This document shows, piece by piece, positions 9,641-17,911 of a DNA stretch of 44,570 nucleotides. Each line of letters starts with the position of its first letter. The first letter of the stretch is position 1. The translations under genes and the position numbers were made by a program. The notes beneath the pieces were generated by a model. It had not been told where the DNA came from, did no database searches, and worked only from the letters and a program-made list of their open reading frames with translations. This DNA is from Chitinophaga pinensis (lineage in GTDB: Bacteria; Bacteroidota; Bacteroidia; Bacteroidales; GCA-2748055): NCBI GenBank assembly GCA_945863035.1, contig CAMAZH010000016.1, positions 1 through 44,570 of the forward strand. The letters are read 5' to 3'.

Positions 9641-9670
9641 GAGGCTACGGGTTTTCGTAGCCTCTTTTTT
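9641..9670 (+). terminator. Rho-independent terminator of the sugar transporter gene
   Basis: A perfect 9-bp stem (GAGGCTACG 9641-9649, CGTAGCCTC 9656-9664), 6-base loop and six T residues. It lies 24 bases after the transporter stop codon. Confidence 0.93.
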
Positions 9671-9756
9671 GTTAAATATAACTTAAATACCTCTGAAGAT
9701 TCTTTAAATACAATGAATTCAGGTACTTTTACCGCGTTTATAAACGATTTTTTGTT

Positions 9757-10209
9757 ATGGTAAAGATTTGCCCGATATCCGACCGGAATGTTAACGAGAA
9801 TGTAAGCCGACTCAATTCTTTTTTCACACTTGTTTTCGCAGTTTTGTTTATTGTCAGCGGAAGCTTTTTGTTTCTTGGAGTAATGCTGATCGATTTTGCA
9901 TTGCGGCTTTTTTCCCAAGGTAAAATGAGTCCTGTGATCCGTCTTAACAGCTATCTGCTTGAAGTTTATAAAGCCAAAAAAGTGATGATTAATGCCGGTC
10001 CCAAAATATTTGCAACTCGTATTGGACTGCTGCTTATAACGGTTTCCCTCCTTTTAGTGATTTCCGGATTCACAGCGGCAGGAGCAATAACAGCTGGCAT
10101 TCTGGCTTTTTTCTGCTTCCTGGAATTCACTTTTGGCCTTTGTGTAGCCTGCAAAATTTATCCTTACGCTTTAGTCTTAAACGATTTATTGCCCGAAAAA
10201 AGCAAATAG
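9757..10209 (+). CDS. DUF4395 family membrane protein
   Basis: A 150-residue protein that begins with the DUF4395 hallmark CPISDRNVNENVSRLN, has two pairs of hydrophobic segments (about 22-48 and 88-125), a GPKIFATRIGL block between them and ends with a Cys-containing GLCVACKIYPY segment. The conserved Cys residues near both ends are typical of this family. No function is established. It has its own short unit between the transporter terminator and the repeat-protein gene. Confidence 0.82.
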   Translation: MVKICPISDRNVNENVSRLNSFFTLVFAVLFIVSGSFLFLGVMLIDFALRLFSQGKMSPVIRLNSYLLEVYKAKKVMINAGPKIFATRIGLLLITVSLLLVISGFTAAGAITAGILAFFCFLEFTFGLCVACKIYPYALVLNDLLPEKSK

Positions 10210-10363
10210 CATCCAATTGCTAATCAGTTTAATAATTCTGCACCGGCGAGCCTAACAAGCGAGTTGGAAAACAATCCCGTAATAATTATTTCCTTTTAAT
10301 AAGTTTTGGCCTGGAATTTGGATAGTGGCTATCAAGAGTATTCACAATCTAAAACCTGAAGTC

Positions 10364-11575
10364 ATGAAAAAGCACATAATCATAATCGTGATGTTGGTGT
10401 TTGCGCTTGGATTAAATGCGCAGACCACCGACAGAAACACCAGAACCGCGCCTGCTGGCGGCACTACCAAAAGCGCTGCTGAGGAAAGGAAATCCAATCC
10501 GGCTGAGGCAGAGACCAGAACCCGCGAAGCGGCTCCCGCCCGAACCGTTGCACCTGCTGAAAACAGACAGGAAACCCCCGCAAGGACTGTTGCCCCTGCC
10601 GAAAACAGACAAGCTGCTCCTGCGCGCACCGTTGCCCCTGCCGAAAACAGACAAACAGCCCCGGCAAGAACAGTTGCACCCGCTGAAAACAGGCAAGAAA
10701 CGCCAGCCAGGACAGCTCCCACGGAAAGAAAAACCGAACCGGTTTATAACGAATCGCGAAACAGGGAGACCCCTCCGGCCAGGACCACAACTACTACACG
10801 GACTGTTGAAACAACAAAAACAGTGGCCCCTGGTAACCGCTCAGTTGATCAGGAACGCCCACGTACCGTAAACGATGGCAACCAGAATCCCCCGAGAAAA
10901 GCAGGAACTGCAACAACTCCTGCAAGAGAAAACGATAATCGGAACTCAACAGGCGTAAGACCACAGGGTGGCGATCGCAGCGTTGGAAACGCCCGGGAAA
11001 CAGATGTTAACCGCAACCGGGAATATGTTCCCCGAAACGAACAGGTTTATGTTGAAAAGAGGCAAGCATACAGGACCCCTGAACGCCCACGTACCGTTAG
11101 AACAGTAAACACGAGTACCAATTACGTTCATCACCCTGTTGAATACAGGAAAACCTACTATCCCTACGCAGAGCCCCGAAGGTTGGAAATAATCTGGGAC
11201 ATAAATATGTACAACGAATACAGGTATATGTACCCGCAATACGATTATTGGTACTATCCTTACGGCTACAGAATCCATACAATATCGGCTTACGATGCCG
11301 ACCGCTATGTAGGTGAAATAGCCAGGATTTTCGGCAAGGTATCGGATGTATGGTACGAAAGAAATACCGACGAGTACTTCCTTTTCTTTGGCGCACCCTA
11401 TCCTTACCACGATTTCAGCGTGATCATTTCAGGTAAAAACGCAAGAAGATACAGCCACCGCCCAGATCGTTACTTCATCAACAGAAACATTGCAGTGACG
11501 GGTTTGGTAAGTATCTGGGACAATCGTCCGGAAGTACTTGTAAGAAAAAGAAGCCAAATAGAAGTTTATTTCTAA
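10364..11575 (+). CDS. Secreted protein with 14-residue repeats and an OB-fold-like C-terminal domain
   Basis: The open frame extends to a GTG at 10325, but ATG 10364 is the better start because it begins a signal peptide (MKKH, hydrophobic core, cleavage after Ala-Gln). That gives 403 residues. After the signal comes a low-complexity region rich in Ala, Pro, Arg, Thr and Glu, with four tandem copies of a 14-residue unit reading roughly PARTVAPAENRQxx. A basic linker with several RPRTV motifs follows, then a Tyr-rich stretch. The last 90 residues (IARIFGKVSDVWY... to the end) resemble the single-strand OB-fold-like domain seen at the C-terminus of some Bacteroidota secreted nuclease-type proteins. 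No catalytic residues can be assigned. A strong terminator follows. Confidence 0.75.
   Translation: MKKHIIIIVMLVFALGLNAQTTDRNTRTAPAGGTTKSAAEERKSNPAEAETRTREAAPARTVAPAENRQETPARTVAPAENRQAAPARTVAPAENRQTAPARTVAPAENRQETPARTAPTERKTEPVYNESRNRETPPARTTTTTRTVETTKTVAPGNRSVDQERPRTVNDGNQNPPRKAGTATTPARENDNRNSTGVRPQGGDRSVGNARETDVNRNREYVPRNEQVYVEKRQAYRTPERPRTVRTVNTSTNYVHHPVEYRKTYYPYAEPRRLEIIWDINMYNEYRYMYPQYDYWYYPYGYRIHTISAYDADRYVGEIARIFGKVSDVWYERNTDEYFLFFGAPYPYHDFSVIISGKNARRYSHRPDRYFINRNIAVTGLVSIWDNRPEVLVRKRSQIEVYF
10535..10702 (+). repeat. Four 42-bp in-frame tandem repeats
   Basis: Copies start at 10535, 10577, 10619 and 10661; each encodes PARTVAPAENRQ plus two variable residues. The copies differ mostly at silent positions, so the array is not a very recent expansion. 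Copy number could still vary between strains. Confidence 0.88.
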
Positions 11576-11658
11576 ACCGTTCAGAAGCAGTAACAATTGA
11601 CAAACAGAAAAAAGAAGATTTTGAAGAAAAAAACAGACAATAGGGTTTCAAAACTCCG

Positions 11659-11698
11659 GAGGCGGCAGAACTGAAAATTCTTCCGCCTCTTTTGTTTT
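11659..11698 (+). terminator. Rho-independent terminator after the repeat-protein gene
   Basis: Left arm 11659-11670 and right arm 11678-11689 pair over 12 positions with one mismatch. The loop is 7 bases and the tract TTTTGTTTT follows. It sits between the convergent repeat-protein and pgl genes. The T tract favours the plus strand. Confidence 0.9.
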
Positions 11699-11721
11699 AG
11701 GGATTTTCAGGGGATTTTCAA

Positions 11722-12480
11722 TTATTTCTCAAGCCCCTCTACTGCTTTTGCATCCAGAAACCACTTCAACTCCCCCGATGTTGCCTTGACATAAGAGGCC
11801 GGAAATTTTTCGAATCCGCTTTTATGACTCAAAATATCTCCGACAATTTTTGCTTTGGACGCACCGGTTACCAGAAAAATGATCTTCCTCGAATTATTGA
11901 TTAGTTTAAGCGAAAAACTTATTCGTTTTTGTTTTGTTTGGGGATGGGTTGCAACATAGCACAATTCATCGCTTGTAATCATGTCAAGGGAATCAGGGAA
12001 GATGGAGGCTGTGTGCCCATCCTCGCCGAGTCCGAGCAAAACAAGGTCGAAAAGAGGAAGTCCGTTCATCACGGGTGGATATTTCCTTAAAACCTCGGAG
12101 TACCGAAGACTTTCTTTGTTGGGATCAGCCTCGCCATGAATGCGGTGAATATTCTCCGGTGGGATATCAATTAACCTCAAGAGGGTTTTCCATGCATTTC
12201 CATAATTGCTTTCCGGGTCGTCTTTGGGCACACAGCGCTCATCCCCCCAATAAATGTGTAGAAAATCCCATCGGATCCTTCCAAGTGGCATCCTGGCAAG
12301 ATATTCGAATATCCTAAGAGGGGTGCTCCCTCCCGAAAGAGCGATATGATAAGTTTTTTTTCCCGCAAGAGCAAGGGTAAATTCGTCGACGAGAATGTCG
12401 AAGAATGCAGCGGTCATTGCTTCAATATTTCCGAAGACAAAAATCCCCGGGGCATTTTCAGAGTTCGCAATAGATTCCAT
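11722..12480 (-). CDS. pgl: 6-phosphogluconolactonase
   Basis: Hydrolyses 6-phosphogluconolactone, the second step of the oxidative pentose-phosphate pathway, in the cytoplasm. The 252-residue protein is of the DevB/SOL type: ALSGGSTP near residues 48-55, the IYWGDERCVP block near 90, and LLGLGEDGHTASIFPDS near 150. Its start overlaps the 3' end of zwf by 23 bases in a different frame, so the two are translationally linked. No gnd gene lies nearby. Confidence 0.95.
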   Translation of the reverse strand: MESIANSENAPGIFVFGNIEAMTAAFFDILVDEFTLALAGKKTYHIALSGGSTPLRIFEYLARMPLGRIRWDFLHIYWGDERCVPKDDPESNYGNAWKTLLRLIDIPPENIHRIHGEADPNKESLRYSEVLRKYPPVMNGLPLFDLVLLGLGEDGHTASIFPDSLDMITSDELCYVATHPQTKQKRISFSLKLINNSRKIIFLVTGASKAKIVGDILSHKSGFEKFPASYVKATSGELKWFLDAKAVEGLEK

Positions 12481-13981
12481 CGTCTGTAAGGTTTTTGCAA
12501 GGGTGGCGCCACTTCAGCCAGGGTTCTTCTATCAGAGAGTCGGCAACATCAGGTCCCCAGGTGCCGGAAGGATAGCCATAAAGCGGAATTCCGGAATCTT
12601 CCTTCCATGCTTCCAGTATCGGATTAATGAACTCCCATGTGGTTTCAACGGTATCGCCGCGGGCATAAAGTGTTGAATCGTTGAGCATGCAATCGAGCAA
12701 GAGACGCTCATAGGCCTCGGGAATTTTCTTGTCGGTTAAGGAGGAATAGTGAAAATCCATATTGACATTGTGTACAGTAAAACCTGCGCCGGGCACTTTC
12801 ATGCCAAACTTCATAAGCAGGCCCTCGTCGGGTTGTATTCGAATAACCAGCTGATTGGAGTCGTTCGGGAGTCCAAGGGTATTGCAGAACAAATGATGAG
12901 GGGGTTGCCTGTAATGGATAACAACCTCCGTAACACGCGTAGGAAGCTTTTTACCTGTTCTCAAATAGAAAGGCACCCCACTCCACCGCCAGTTGTCGAT
13001 AAAGAACTTCAAAGCTGCATAGGTTTCTGTTTTCGAATCGCGCCGAACCCCTTCCTCATCCCTGTACGACAGTACTTTTTCGTTATTTATGGTTGAATGG
13101 AGATACTGTCCGCGAATGATATCATTTCGGATGTTTTCCCGACTTAGCGGTCGTAAGGATTTGAAAACTTTAAGGGTTTCGTTTCGGATATTCACAGAGT
13201 CGGCCAGAATGGGCGGCTCCATGGCAATAAGCCCCACAAGCTGAAGAAGGTGGTTCTGCACCATGTCGCGCAAAGCACCGGAATTGTCGTAATAACCTCC
13301 CCGTTTCTCAACCCCGATGGATTCCGCGCTGGTAATCTCCACATGGTGAATGAAATTCCGGTTCCATATGGGCTCGAATATGTGGTTGGAGAACCTCGTA
13401 ACCAGAATATTCTGTACGGTTTCCTTTCCAAGGTAATGATCGATCCTGTAAATCTGATCTTCCCCGAAAAAATTCAGAAGCTCACGGTTCAATGTTTTGG
13501 CGGAGTCAAGATTGTTGCCGAAAGGCTTTTCTATAATCAGTTTGTGGGTTTTCCGGTTCAGCCCCTGATTGGCGAGAAACGCAGGAATCTTGTCATATAG
13601 GTTAGGGGGAGTTGCCAGGTAGAAAATGATATTGTCATTGAGCTTGAAATCGGAATCCAGACGGTCAACCTTATGCTTCAGGGACTCGTATGCTTCGGGC
13701 TTAAAGGTGTCGATGGCGCAATAAAACAGAAGAGAGAGAAACTTTTCCAGAACCTCCTTGTCTTTTGCCGATTGGATCTCGGAAAAGGTAGCCAGGGCCG
13801 ATTTCATTTCTTCCCTGAAACTATCGTCGTTCATTTCGGTACGACCGACTCCCAATACCGCAAAATTCGAAGGCATCAGGTTCTGCTTTAGAATGTTGAA
13901 AAGAGCCGGAATAAGTTTCCGACGGGTAAGGTCGCCCGAGGCTCCGAAGATAACAATGAGATGATTGGGAGTTACTTGCAT
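12458..13981 (-). CDS. zwf: Glucose-6-phosphate 1-dehydrogenase
   Basis: Oxidises glucose 6-phosphate with NAD(P)+. The 507-residue protein has the nucleotide-binding GASGDLTRRK at 13-22, EKPFG at 151-155, and the substrate and catalytic block RIDHYLGKE at 179-187. Length and motif order are normal for the bacterial enzyme. It is the first gene of the zwf-pgl pair. Confidence 0.97.
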   Translation of the reverse strand: MQVTPNHLIVIFGASGDLTRRKLIPALFNILKQNLMPSNFAVLGVGRTEMNDDSFREEMKSALATFSEIQSAKDKEVLEKFLSLLFYCAIDTFKPEAYESLKHKVDRLDSDFKLNDNIIFYLATPPNLYDKIPAFLANQGLNRKTHKLIIEKPFGNNLDSAKTLNRELLNFFGEDQIYRIDHYLGKETVQNILVTRFSNHIFEPIWNRNFIHHVEITSAESIGVEKRGGYYDNSGALRDMVQNHLLQLVGLIAMEPPILADSVNIRNETLKVFKSLRPLSRENIRNDIIRGQYLHSTINNEKVLSYRDEEGVRRDSKTETYAALKFFIDNWRWSGVPFYLRTGKKLPTRVTEVVIHYRQPPHHLFCNTLGLPNDSNQLVIRIQPDEGLLMKFGMKVPGAGFTVHNVNMDFHYSSLTDKKIPEAYERLLLDCMLNDSTLYARGDTVETTWEFINPILEAWKEDSGIPLYGYPSGTWGPDVADSLIEEPWLKWRHPCKNLTDDGIYCEL

Positions 13982-14594
13982 GGGGACAGTGTAGGTTTAT
14001 GCAAAGATCAAAAAAAGGGAAGAACAATTTCAATAAAAGCAGAAATTATTTAAGATACAAGCTGGAGCAGTCGGAAATTTTAGTTTGCCATTGGGGAAAG
14101 ACCATGAAGCATAGAAAAACATGGGATATCTGCACCCGAAATTGGATGGTGTCAGATCGAATTCTTCCTATTTCCTGATTTATGCCCGTGTGCGTTGTGA
14201 AGTAATCCAGTGAATATCCTCCATTGATTTTTCTTATTGCAAATAATTGATTTGCTGATTTTTACTCATATTTTACTACGCTCAGACGTATCGGATGGCA
14301 CACCATCTTTTTTAATGGACCCTGAAAATATCCGACTTGCAGAGATGCTCCATGAGATTAACGGACTCTTCTTATATCATACCCTCCCGTCCTCAGACCC
14401 TTTTGCCACTGCGGAACACATGTCTGAACCGGAAAAAGTTTTCAGGGGAATTTTTTTATTTCAATCCAATGACCTTTGACGGTCAATCGAGATCGATGCA
14501 GAACTCACATATTGTTTATCTTACTGTAAATGGGGAGATCTTTGACCGGATCGACCGAAGAAGGAGAATATTTGCGTGAGTTTTCCTGATGTTC
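13982..14594. other. Gene-free stretch between zwf and the DUF4249 gene
   Basis: A 613-base gap. I see no RNA gene, strong promoter or terminator. The only open frame of note is a weak plus-strand one, listed separately at 14315-14479. Confidence 0.5.
14315..14479 (+). CDS. Doubtful small open frame of 54 residues
   Basis: From ATG 14315 the plus strand reads MDPENIRLAEMLHEING and continues to a stop at 14479; the frame is open further upstream to 14237. The composition is protein-like, but there is no ribosome binding site and no recognisable family. It could be a gene remnant. Confidence 0.15.
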   Translation: MDPENIRLAEMLHEINGLFLYHTLPSSDPFATAEHMSEPEKVFRGIFLFQSNDL

Positions 14595-15464
14595 TTAATT
14601 CGATTCAGGTGCAATAACCCCTGCCCTCCTGATATTCACCCCGGCAAAAAAACCTAAGGCGCCATTGGTGAGGTTGGTGGTGATGTTTGCCGGGGGACCG
14701 CTAAACAGAGGATTTGAACCAAATAGTTCTGTTTGGGCCTGAACGATGAAATTGTAATATCCGGCTGTGATGCCATACATTTCGAAAACGATGGTGTCGC
14801 CTGGCGAGACTTTTTCTCCGGGCTTATCATCGTCAAGGAATTGCACGGAAACTCCATTGGTATAATTGCCGTTGAATAGCAGGTCGTTTTGCACAAAAAT
14901 CTCAGGTAAGGAGTCGGTTTGCTGAATTCCGTTTTTCACAACTTTAAAAGCATAGAAATCTTCGGTCTCAGCCGGGTCTTTAGCGAAAAGGAGTATCTCA
15001 CTTCCTGTGAAAAATGGATAGTTTGCATAATTGAGCTTTATGCTGTCGGGCGCAGCCATAAACGGGAGCTCCGAACTAGCCGAATAAGTTTCGCTTGTAC
15101 CGTCTCTGTTGATATCAACATTATTGATTGTAAGGGAATATGACCTTCCGGGAACCCCATAATAATTAGATTCAGTTTGGTACGATCCTGGCTCAGTTAC
15201 GCTTTCAGAAAGGGTGATCTCTTGTACACCATCACTAATTCTAATTATGGCCCCGGATACCCCTTCTGCAGGCAGATTATAAAAATAGTCGGCAGACCGG
15301 TTAAGCCTGATTTTATGCACAGTTGTATCGGTAGATATTTCCCCATAAACAATAAGGCGGGCATAGCTGTTGTCGAGTTCAATTTCAATAGGCTCCGTAC
15401 AGGATTGCATGATTGGAAATACTATGAGCAACAAAAAGCCTAGGTATAAAAATGTTTTTTTCAT
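14595..15464 (-). CDS. DUF4249 lipoprotein, partner of a TonB-dependent receptor
   Basis: A 289-residue lipoprotein: a signal peptide ends in a lipobox with Cys22 (PIMQSC). The mature part follows the DUF4249 pattern, with an opening 'RLIVYGEISTD' strand, repeated beta-rich segments and a C-terminal GLAV-like 'GALGFFAG' region. DUF4249 proteins accompany TonB-dependent receptors in Bacteroidota and are presumed surface-exposed partners in uptake; the ligand is unknown. The upstream receptor stops 3 bases before this start, so the two are one transcript. Confidence 0.8.
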   Translation of the reverse strand: MKKTFLYLGFLLLIVFPIMQSCTEPIEIELDNSYARLIVYGEISTDTTVHKIRLNRSADYFYNLPAEGVSGAIIRISDGVQEITLSESVTEPGSYQTESNYYGVPGRSYSLTINNVDINRDGTSETYSASSELPFMAAPDSIKLNYANYPFFTGSEILLFAKDPAETEDFYAFKVVKNGIQQTDSLPEIFVQNDLLFNGNYTNGVSVQFLDDDKPGEKVSPGDTIVFEMYGITAGYYNFIVQAQTELFGSNPLFSGPPANITTNLTNGALGFFAGVNIRRAGVIAPESN

Positions 15465-15467
15465 GGC

Positions 15468-17816
15468 CTAAAATTTGAAATTATAGGTTATGGAAGGAAT
15501 GTATGAAAAGAGGTAGGTTAATTCGGCCTTAGTGATGTTCGGGTCGTTTTCATCCTGAACGAAATTAATAGCCCAAGCATTGTGTCTTCCATAAGCATTG
15601 TAGAGCGAGAAATTCCACTCGCTTTGCCATTTCTTGTTGGCTTTGGGTGGTTTGGAATAGGTAAGTGACAGATCAAGTCTGTGATAATCGGGCATCCGAT
15701 AAGCATTCCTTTCACTGTAAATGGGGAGTACCGCTCCTAAAATCTCATATCGCCCGGTGGGAAAGGTTACCGGATTTCCGGTAGAATAGACCCAGTTTGC
15801 ACCGGCATGAAGGTTTTTGGTAATCGGATAGTTCAGCACAACGGAAATATTGTGAGGCTTATCGTAAGGTGCAGCATAGGGTTTGTTGTTGTTTATGCCC
15901 TTAATGGTTCTTTCTGTTCTCGACAAGGTATATCCAACCCATCCGTTCAGCTTTTGGAGGTTAAGAGTTACCAGAAATTCAACACCTCCCGACCATGATT
16001 CGCCGATTCGAGTCTCTCCCTCCAATTTGGGGTTGAGCAAAAGCGCCGCATGATCCTTGAAATCGATGGTGTTTGTCATTTTCTTGTAATAAGCTTCAAT
16101 AGAGGTCTCGATGGAATTTTCCGCGAAGTTTCTGAAAAGTCCCAGAGAAATCTGGTCGGAGACCTGAGGCTTGATATTTTTACTTGCTGAGAACCAGATA
16201 TCCAAAGGGGTTCCTGCGGTGGAATTCTGTGCCAGTTGAATATATTGCCGGGTTCGCGCATAGGAGGCTTTAATTGATGTGTATTCGCCGAGCATATAGG
16301 TTATGCCCAACCGGGGCTCAAGGCCCGAAAAACTGTTGTAAAAGTCCAAAGATTCATATACGGTAGAATCGATTGAATTGTAGTCTTCATCGAAATTATA
16401 AACCGTTGCCTTTCCGACGTTCTGGAATATCGACATTCTCAGCCCATATTTCACAGATAGGTTTTTCCCGATCTTGTTCTCTGAAAGGGCATAAATACCA
16501 TGTTCAAGGGCGAAGTTATCGGGCAGCACAAACTCCGAGAAAAGCGATTCGGATCCGGTTCCGCGAGCCGATCCGGGCAGAAAGTGGTGATAGGTAGTTG
16601 CACCGCCAAATTTGATGATATTACCGGGACTTAAATAATAAGTAAAGTCGGCCTTTACTGAATGATCCTCCAGGTTTGATTTCCACTCAAAACCATCCGG
16701 GCGTTCGGCCTGGGTCCCCAATTCGTAATCGTAGTTGGCACGAATAAAACTGAAATTGCTGAATAAGCGCTTGCTGAAAAGGTGATTCCATCGCAGGGTT
16801 ATTGTGTTGTTGCCATAATCCATTCCGGCAAATTCGTTTTTGAACACATCCCTCCCTGCATAACCGGAAATAAAGATTCGGTTATTGTCATTAATAATAT
16901 GGTTAACCTTGGCGTTCAGATCATAAAAGTGGAGCTTATTGTTTTTAAGGTCCTTGTTCTTAGCCAGGGGGAGGAAAATATCAGCATACATGCGTCTTCC
17001 CGATATCAGGAAAGATGTTTTATCCTTAATAATAGGGCCTTCAAGGGTAAGCCTGCTCGAGATAGAGCCAATTCCGCCCGTTGCCGAGAAGTTCTTGGAA
17101 TTGCCATCTTTCATCCGTACTTCGAGAAGTGAAGAAAGCCTCCCTCCTGCGCTCGCCGGTATGTCGCCCTTGTATAGCTTGGCGTCTTTGATGGCATCGT
17201 TGTTGAATACCGAGAAAAATCCTATGAGGTGAGACGCGTTATAAACCGTAGCTTCATCCAGCAATATGAGGTTTTGATCGCTTGCCCCTCCCCTGACACT
17301 AAAACCTGATGAACCTTCGGAAGTTACGGCAACACCGGGAAGCAACTGTATTGCTTTAATAACATCTACCTCGCCCATAAAAGCAGGTATTCGACGGATG
17401 GACTCAATTTGAAGCTGACTGGTTCCGGTTTCCAGTGAACTAACATTATTGTTCTTCTTTACACTGCTAATAACAACTTCCTCGAGTTGCCGGGCCTCCG
17501 GTGTCAACTCAATGTTTAAGATCAAATCGCCATTCAGATCAAGCTTTTGTTCAAAAGTATTATAGCCAATGTAGGAAACACCAAGGGTGTACGTGCCCTT
17601 GTTCAGGCCGATAGAATAAAACCCGTAAGGATTAGTTACGGTACCGGAGCCCAGTTCTTTTATGTATACGCTGGCTGCAATCAAAACCTCCCCTGTAGTG
17701 GCATCTTTGATATATCCCGATACAGAAAAGGATTTTTGTGGTTCATCGTTGCTAATTGGTTTAGCTTCCGATGAAACAACTGAAAATAATAGAGATAGGA
17801 TTAAAATTAAACGCAT
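15468..17816 (-). CDS. TonB-dependent receptor with carboxypeptidase-regulatory-like domain
   Basis: Outer-membrane active-transport receptor. The frame opens at 17864, but Met at 17816 begins a clear signal peptide (MRLILILSLLFSV), giving 782 residues. A CarboxypepD_reg-like beta-sandwich follows (about 30-110), then a plug domain with VIKAIQLLPGV and GFSVRGGASDQNLILLDEATVYN blocks, then a 22-strand-type barrel ending in an aromatic C-terminus (YNFKF). It is paired with the DUF4249 lipoprotein and lacks SusD, so it is not a classical SusCD polysaccharide system. Substrate unknown. Confidence 0.9.
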   Translation of the reverse strand: MRLILILSLLFSVVSSEAKPISNDEPQKSFSVSGYIKDATTGEVLIAASVYIKELGSGTVTNPYGFYSIGLNKGTYTLGVSYIGYNTFEQKLDLNGDLILNIELTPEARQLEEVVISSVKKNNNVSSLETGTSQLQIESIRRIPAFMGEVDVIKAIQLLPGVAVTSEGSSGFSVRGGASDQNLILLDEATVYNASHLIGFFSVFNNDAIKDAKLYKGDIPASAGGRLSSLLEVRMKDGNSKNFSATGGIGSISSRLTLEGPIIKDKTSFLISGRRMYADIFLPLAKNKDLKNNKLHFYDLNAKVNHIINDNNRIFISGYAGRDVFKNEFAGMDYGNNTITLRWNHLFSKRLFSNFSFIRANYDYELGTQAERPDGFEWKSNLEDHSVKADFTYYLSPGNIIKFGGATTYHHFLPGSARGTGSESLFSEFVLPDNFALEHGIYALSENKIGKNLSVKYGLRMSIFQNVGKATVYNFDEDYNSIDSTVYESLDFYNSFSGLEPRLGITYMLGEYTSIKASYARTRQYIQLAQNSTAGTPLDIWFSASKNIKPQVSDQISLGLFRNFAENSIETSIEAYYKKMTNTIDFKDHAALLLNPKLEGETRIGESWSGGVEFLVTLNLQKLNGWVGYTLSRTERTIKGINNNKPYAAPYDKPHNISVVLNYPITKNLHAGANWVYSTGNPVTFPTGRYEILGAVLPIYSERNAYRMPDYHRLDLSLTYSKPPKANKKWQSEWNFSLYNAYGRHNAWAINFVQDENDPNITKAELTYLFSYIPSITYNFKF

Positions 17817-17911
17817 AGCATTTACAATAGCAACATTTATAAAATTGATACCGCAACGGATCAATATCTATGCCATGTTGAAGGATTCGATGTTAAAGAA
17901 TTACCAAATCG

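Noticed and set aside
10342-10722. Antisense frames with Ala/Gly/Val/Cys-rich repeats
   Set aside because: These are the reverse reading of the 42-bp tandem repeats in the secreted protein gene.
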